Shown here in pieces: positions 27,442-32,683 of a stretch of 32,683 bases of DNA. The notes under the pieces were generated by a model that saw only the letters and a list, made by a program, of their open reading frames with translations, was not told the origin of the DNA and searched no databases. The stretch spans positions 1 through 32,683 of the forward strand of contig QHXC01000389.1 of assembly GCA_003222815.1 (NCBI GenBank), read 5' to 3'. Both the position numbers and the translations under genes were made by a program. Numbering within the stretch: the stretch's first letter is position 1; the number at the start of each line of letters is the position of its first letter. The DNA comes from Acidobacteriota bacterium (GTDB lineage Bacteria; Acidobacteriota; Terriglobia; 20CM-2-55-15).

Positions 27442-29571
27442 TTACGAGACATTCTGGACTGCGATTACTGGAAGCGATTCGCGAAAGGGAAAGGTAACAG
27501 TGAAGGTCGCGCCACAGCCTTCACCCTCGCTGCTGGCCTCGATGACTCCTCCGTGCAGCTCGACAAGGTGTCTTGCGATCGACAGCCCGAGCCCAAGCCC
27601 GCCCGATGTCCTGCTGATCATGATCTCCGCCTGCCGGAAACGATCGAAAACATAAGGTAGGAATTGAGGGCTGATACCCTTTCCCGTGTCCCGCACCGTC
27701 AGTTTGACCTCACCATCGAGACGATCGAGGTTAACCCGGACCAGTCCGCCTGAAGGCGTGAACTTCACCGCATTCGACAAGAGGTTCCAGACGATTTGCT
27801 GCAGCCGGTGTGGATCTCCGGAAATGACTCCCGCATTCGGATCGAGCATGTATTCCAGCCGCACTCCCTTGGCTTCCGCCGCCGGCCGAACCGAATCGAG
27901 CGCGCCTTCTACCGCAGACGACAATTCCACGGCTTGCAGTTCCAGACGAAGCCGGCCTGTAATGATTCTGGAGACATCCAGCATGTCCTCGATGAGCTCG
28001 GCCTGCGCTTTTGCGTTTCGTTCGATGGCTTCGAACGCGCGCGCCGTGGTGATCTCGTCCAGCCGCTTTGCCCGAAGAATCTGGACCCAGCCCAGGATCG
28101 CGTTCAGCGGTGTCCGCAATTCGTGCGACAAAGTAGCCAGAAACTCGTCTTTGGCGCGATTCGCTTCCTGAGCCTCGCGATACAGCCGCGCATTTTCAAG
28201 GGCGAAGCTGATGTGCCTTGCCAACTCCTGGGCAAAAAATAGTTCCGCTGACCCATAGCGATTGGGTTTGGGCGAGACAAAACCGATCACACCAAGTACG
28301 GTGTGGCGGCCCGGCATGGGAACCACGACGGCAGATCGAATGCCCAACTGAGTCAGCGCTTCGAACTTCCTCTCGTCCTTCAGCGTGTCTTTCAGCTCTT
28401 CCTCATGGATATCCGAAAACAATTCGGGGATACCGGTCTCAAATACGCGGACCACGGGTAGTGTGGTACTCGAAAGATCTTCCAGCCGGATCTCGATCTG
28501 GCGCGCCACCTGTTCCTTTTGCACGTCCGCATGGGCAATCACGGCCGAGCTGATTTCATTTCCCTGCGCAAGGTAGACGAAACACCATTCGGCGAACGTG
28601 GGAATCGCAAGACGTGAAATGTTGACGAGGGTTTTCTCATAATCCAGCGTCGATGCGAGCATCGTGCTTGCCTCAGCAAGAAATGCGGATCGCCGCTCTG
28701 CGGCTTCGGCCTCCAGCCGCGCTGCCTCGCCGCGAATGAGCTGTTCGCGCTGTTCTTCGGCGCGCTTGCGTTCGGTGATGTCGTTACCTGTGATCACGAA
28801 GTGATTCGGCCCCCCATCCTTACCATTGAGCACTGTCCTGGACCAGGCGATAAGGCGAGGCGTTCCATCCCTGGACATCCAGTAGTTTTCGGCCTGAGAC
28901 AGGTCCGGCGAAGGCCCCGCCGAACCAAAAAAAGAATCCAGAGTGCGCCCTTGGACCTCAGCTAGCGAATAACCCAGAATGCGCTCGAATGCGCGGCTGG
29001 CTTGAATAATCTTCTGCTCTGCGTTGAGGACGACAATGATGCTGTCCGCAGTATCCAGCACGGTCGAGATAAAGTCTCTTTCGGACTGAAGCTCAACGTT
29101 TAGTTTCCGGATCTCGTTGTTGCTGCCGGCCAGCTCGACGACCATCTGCTGAAGCAATGCAGCTTGTCTTTTTACCTGTTCGTTTTTTCTGTGAAGTTCG
29201 ACGAAAGCTATAACTTTGGATCGGAGGATCTCCGGAACAAACGGCTTGGTCAGGTAATCGACCGCGCCTAGGGAATAGCCTTTGAAAACATGCCGTTCTG
29301 CCTTGTTGACCGCGGTCAGAAAAATGATCGGTGTGTGGTGGGATCGATCGCGCTGGCGGATCAGGGCCGCGGTTTCGAAACCGTTGATCGTCGGCATGTC
29401 CACATCCAGAAGAATGAGCGCGAATTCCTGATGAAGCAGGAGACGCAGCGCCTCCAGCCCAGAGTTGGCGCGGACAAGATTCTGGCCTAGGTCGCTCAGC
29501 AATGCTTCGAGCGCGAGAAGATTCTCGACGTGATCATCGACGAGAAGAATGCTGCCCTTGTCTTCGGTCAT
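27442..29571 (-). CDS. REC-PAS-GAF-HisKA-HATPase hybrid histidine kinase
   Basis: ILLVDDHVENLLALEALLSDLGQ; PAS STVLDTADSIIVVLNAEQKIIQASRAFERILGY; GAF-like region; LATLSHELRTPLNAILGWVQIL; NLLSNAVKFTPSGG. Confidence 0.93.
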   Translation of the reverse strand: MTEDKGSILLVDDHVENLLALEALLSDLGQNLVRANSGLEALRLLLHQEFALILLDVDMPTINGFETAALIRQRDRSHHTPIIFLTAVNKAERHVFKGYSLGAVDYLTKPFVPEILRSKVIAFVELHRKNEQVKRQAALLQQMVVELAGSNNEIRKLNVELQSERDFISTVLDTADSIIVVLNAEQKIIQASRAFERILGYSLAEVQGRTLDSFFGSAGPSPDLSQAENYWMSRDGTPRLIAWSRTVLNGKDGGPNHFVITGNDITERKRAEEQREQLIRGEAARLEAEAAERRSAFLAEASTMLASTLDYEKTLVNISRLAIPTFAEWCFVYLAQGNEISSAVIAHADVQKEQVARQIEIRLEDLSSTTLPVVRVFETGIPELFSDIHEEELKDTLKDERKFEALTQLGIRSAVVVPMPGRHTVLGVIGFVSPKPNRYGSAELFFAQELARHISFALENARLYREAQEANRAKDEFLATLSHELRTPLNAILGWVQILRAKRLDEITTARAFEAIERNAKAQAELIEDMLDVSRIITGRLRLELQAVELSSAVEGALDSVRPAAEAKGVRLEYMLDPNAGVISGDPHRLQQIVWNLLSNAVKFTPSGGLVRVNLDRLDGEVKLTVRDTGKGISPQFLPYVFDRFRQAEIMISRTSGGLGLGLSIARHLVELHGGVIEASSEGEGCGATFTVTFPFRESLPVIAVQNVS

Positions 29572-30148
29572 GCCTTACTCCTCGTGGTACGCACAACTCC
29601 ACCAAAAAAGATGCGATTTCTTCCAGCCTCAGCACTCTATCCACAAGCGCTGCTGAAATGGCCGCCGCCGGCATCCTGCCGTGCTTTGCCGTTTCGGGAT
29701 CCTGAACTACAGTGAAACCACCGCTTGCTTTGATCTTCTTGAGGCCGGCCGACCCGTCCCGGCTCATTCCCGTCAGAAGTACGCCTATAACATCTCCGCC
29801 GAAGGCGTCCGCCGCGGATTCAAACAACACGTCGATGGCGGGCCGCGCATACATCACCGGTTCATCTGCGGAAAGCGCAAAGTGGCCGCGCTCGACCAAG
29901 AGGTGATAGTTGGAAGGGCCGACGTAGATGTGTCCTTCCCGAATTTTTTCTTTGTCTTCGACGTCAATTACCGGCAATTGTATCTGGCCCGCAAGGAGTG
30001 GAGCGAAGGCCGCGGAATCCTCGCAGCTGCGGTGCTGCACCACAGCCACGGGAAGAGGGAAATCCTTCGGCAGCCCTCCCAAGAGAACACTTAAAGCTTC
30101 AAAGCCGCCAAGTGACGTTCCAATCGTTACGATTTGGAAGTGCGTCAT
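29534..30148 (-). CDS. cheB: Stand-alone CheB-type protein-glutamate methylesterase
   Basis: IGTSLGGFEALSVLLGGLP, VVQHRS, LLTGMSRDGSAGLKKIKASGGFTVVQDPETAKHGRMPAAAI. Confidence 0.93.
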   Translation of the reverse strand: MTHFQIVTIGTSLGGFEALSVLLGGLPKDFPLPVAVVQHRSCEDSAAFAPLLAGQIQLPVIDVEDKEKIREGHIYVGPSNYHLLVERGHFALSADEPVMYARPAIDVLFESAADAFGGDVIGVLLTGMSRDGSAGLKKIKASGGFTVVQDPETAKHGRMPAAAISAALVDRVLRLEEIASFLVELCVPRGVRHDRRQGQHSSRR

Positions 30149-31011
30149 GCGATTCTCCGATAGAGTTTGGATGTCTTATCGATCTCCTCGTACGAATTCT
30201 CGTGAGGACTCAGCCTTAACGCCTCTTTCGCGCCAATGCCGAGAATCCCGAACATGGCAAGACTTTCGTATAAAAGACGATGGACCTGGGCTTGAAGCTC
30301 ATTATTGAAATAGATCATCACGTTCCTGCACATGATCACGTTAAACTCGTTGAATGACGCGTCCGTCGCCAGATTGTGCTGGGCGAACACGATGTTGTTC
30401 CGGAGCGAAGTCTTGAAGATCGCGCGGTCGTACGCCGCCGTGTAGTAGCGCGAGAATGATTGCGTGCCGCCGGCCTTAATGTAGTTGCTCGTGTACATCC
30501 GCATCTGATCGAGCCGGTAGATGCCCTCCTTAGCCTTCTTCAGAATGGCGTCATTGATGTCGGTTGCGTAGATTCGGCAGCGGTCGTAAATGCCTTCTTC
30601 CTCCAGCAGGATCGCTAGCGAATAGACCTCCTCTCCCATCGATACACCGGCCAGCCAGATACGGATGAACGGGTATGTCCGCAACATCGGGACAACTTGC
30701 GTTCGAAATGTCACGTAGAAAGACGGGTCTCGGAACATTTCGCTTACGTTTACCGAGAGTGCATACAACAAGCGGTCGAGCCACTGCCGGTCGCGCAGAA
30801 CCCGATCCTGGAGAGCAGAGATGCTTGTGATGTGCTCATCCAGGATGAAGTTATTAAGGCGCCGCCGCAGCGAAGACGGAGCGTAGTTTCTGAAATCGAA
30901 ACCGTACTGGCGAAAGATTCCTTCGAGCAGAAGTCCCGTTTCGATTTCCTCGACGCTTTGAGATTGGGTTAGAACGCGCATGGATTGTCTCGCACTGGGT
31001 GAGGGTCTCAA
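30145..31011 (-). CDS. cheR: CheR-type protein-glutamate methyltransferase
   Basis: [91 protein letters not shown]. Confidence 0.94.
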   Translation of the reverse strand: MRPSPSARQSMRVLTQSQSVEEIETGLLLEGIFRQYGFDFRNYAPSSLRRRLNNFILDEHITSISALQDRVLRDRQWLDRLLYALSVNVSEMFRDPSFYVTFRTQVVPMLRTYPFIRIWLAGVSMGEEVYSLAILLEEEGIYDRCRIYATDINDAILKKAKEGIYRLDQMRMYTSNYIKAGGTQSFSRYYTAAYDRAIFKTSLRNNIVFAQHNLATDASFNEFNVIMCRNVMIYFNNELQAQVHRLLYESLAMFGILGIGAKEALRLSPHENSYEEIDKTSKLYRRIA

Positions 31012-31023
31012 GTCTCCTCAAAT

Positions 31024-32683
31024 CTATTTAAACAACCACACCCTCAACAGCGAAAGGAGTTGCTCGCTGTCCGCCGGTTTGGTGATGTAATCGGACGCGC
31101 CGGCCTCGATGCACTTTTCGCGATCGCCTTTCATGGCTTTCGCGGTTAAGGCGATCAACGGGAGCGATTTGAACTCTTCCATTCCCCGAATCTGCTGCAT
31201 GGCTTCGTAGCCGTCCATTTCCGGCATCATGATGTCTACCAGCGCCACGTCGATGTCGGGAGTGCCCTTCAGCGTCTCGATTCCATCCTTTCCGTTTTCG
31301 GCATACAGAACCTGCATATCGTAGCGTTCCACCAGGCTCGCGAGCGCGAAGATATTCCGCACATCGTCATCGATGATGAGTACCTTCTTGCCGGCGAGCA
31401 CCGGATCTTTCTTGTGCAGTTGTTCCAGCATTTGGCGCTTGGGTTCCGGCAGGTTCTCCTCGACGCGGTGGAGGAACAAGGCCGTTTCGTCAAGCAGACG
31501 TTCGAGGGAGCGGACGTCCTTAACAATGATAGTTTCCGCCAGACGCCGGAGTTCCGTTTCCTCTTTGAGAGTCAACTCCTTGCCGGTGTAAATGATTATG
31601 GGTATGTCCCCGATCTCGGATTTGATCCGTTCCATGAGCTCGAACCCGTTCATATCGGGCAGTCCGAGGTCTAAAACGACGCAATCGTAGCGCTTGTGAC
31701 TGAGCTCGGCCATCCCCTCCTGCGCCGTTCCTACAGCGATCGTTTCGACATCGCCGTTACCGATCAGCTCGATGATGCTTTGCTGGGCGACCGTGTCGTC
31801 CTCAATAACCAACAGGCTTTTCACTCCACGCCGGACAAAGCTCTCGATGCGGTTCAGTGCGTCACGCAACTGTTCCGGGGTGACGGGCTTGCTTTCGTAC
31901 GCCATTGCGCCCATCTTGAGGCCGCGCTGCCGTTCTTCGTTGACCGAGATAATGTGCACCGGGATGTGCCGTGTCGCGCGAGTGTGCTTTAACCGGTCGA
32001 GCACGCTCCATCCATCCATTCCAGGCAACTCGATATCGAGAGTAATCGCGCTCGGTGTGTACTGGCGAGCGAGGAGCAGGCCCATCTCGCCGCGCAGGGC
32101 GACGAGAACTTTGAAGCCACGTTCGCGCGCCATCTCCATGAGGATCTTTGCAAAATTGAGATCGTCTTCGATGATCAAGAGCGTGCGATCCCCCGATTGA
32201 ATCGCGGCCCGGTCGTCATCAACCACGTTTTCAATAATGAGGGATACCTCGGAGTCTTTCGTATCCGAAGTAGCCTCTTCAACAATCACGCTCGGCTGCT
32301 GCAGTCTCCTTGCCTGGGTCATATCCGGCGCGTATGTCGCCGGCACATACAGGGTGAACGTGCTTCCAGCGCCGAGCCCACTGTGCAGCCGGATTTCCCC
32401 TCCGAGCAGGGTAGCGATCTCCCGGCTGATCGACAGGCCAAGACCCGTTCCCCCGAATCTGCGGTTGGTGGTTCCATCGGCCTGCTGGAAAGCCTCAAAG
32501 ATGATTTTGTGCTTCTCCGGCGAGATTCCAATGCCTGTGTCTGTGACCGAGAACGCAATGACCGTTTCCGCTTTACTGAGCACCGGATGGTCGTGACTCC
32601 ATCCAGCCCCGGCCGGGCTTATTTGGACGGTGACACCGCCTTTCTCGGTGAACTTGAACGCGTTCGATAAGAGGTTCTTCAAG
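31024..32683 (-). CDS. C-terminal part of a multi-receiver hybrid histidine kinase (HATPase-REC-REC-REC), N-terminus outside window
   Basis: [34 protein letters not shown]; three REC cores [38 protein letters not shown]. Frame open to the window end. Confidence 0.93.
   Translation of the reverse strand, partial: LKNLLSNAFKFTEKGGVTVQISPAGAGWSHDHPVLSKAETVIAFSVTDTGIGISPEKHKIIFEAFQQADGTTNRRFGGTGLGLSISREIATLLGGEIRLHSGLGAGSTFTLYVPATYAPDMTQARRLQQPSVIVEEATSDTKDSEVSLIIENVVDDDRAAIQSGDRTLLIIEDDLNFAKILMEMARERGFKVLVALRGEMGLLLARQYTPSAITLDIELPGMDGWSVLDRLKHTRATRHIPVHIISVNEERQRGLKMGAMAYESKPVTPEQLRDALNRIESFVRRGVKSLLVIEDDTVAQQSIIELIGNGDVETIAVGTAQEGMAELSHKRYDCVVLDLGLPDMNGFELMERIKSEIGDIPIIIYTGKELTLKEETELRRLAETIIVKDVRSLERLLDETALFLHRVEENLPEPKRQMLEQLHKKDPVLAGKKVLIIDDDVRNIFALASLVERYDMQVLYAENGKDGIETLKGTPDIDVALVDIMMPEMDGYEAMQQIRGMEEFKSLPLIALTAKAMKGDREKCIEAGASDYITKPADSEQLLSLLRVWLFK

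Overview
The window looks like a chromosomal segment from a high-GC bacterium, probably Acidobacteriota (inferred from the Oar-type TonB receptor, YncE-like propeller and repeat style; taxonomy not tested). Order of genes: (i) a repair block, MrfA/YprA-type helicase (partial) plus MrfB/YprB-type RNase H-like exonuclease, convergent with fmdB-like / nth / two small ORFs; (ii) a roughly 720 bp non-coding island of nested inverted repeats (4125-4847); (iii) REC protein, folE, HAD phosphatase, rpiA; (iv) M48 protease, Rieske protein, aminotransferase, serA; (v) TonB/Oar-like receptor and a secreted HTH-like protein; (vi) OmpR-type two-component pair divergent from a YncE-like protein and a TolC/adaptor/RND efflux set; (vii) HtrA-like protease without a signal peptide; (viii) a signalling cluster with REC-PAS-HK, a small Zn-ribbon protein, REC-PAS-GAF-HK, CheB, CheR and a hybrid kinase with three REC domains. 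Three things stand out. First, several conserved genes between about 6.6 and 22.2 kb (rpiA, M48, serA twice, the HTH gene, the yncE/tolC boundary, RND) each lose an internal segment or change frame, while both ends of the window look intact; this is either real decay or systematic mis-assembly. Second, the 4125-4847 island is a hyper-palindrome made of REP-like and GAGGGG/GCGGCC modules. Third, intergenic arrays share a 7-bp period (GGGATCA / GGATTTC type), two of them forming palindromes that flank serA. No CRISPR array, rRNA, tRNA or intact transposase was recognised. I did not find a clearly new defence-type system.
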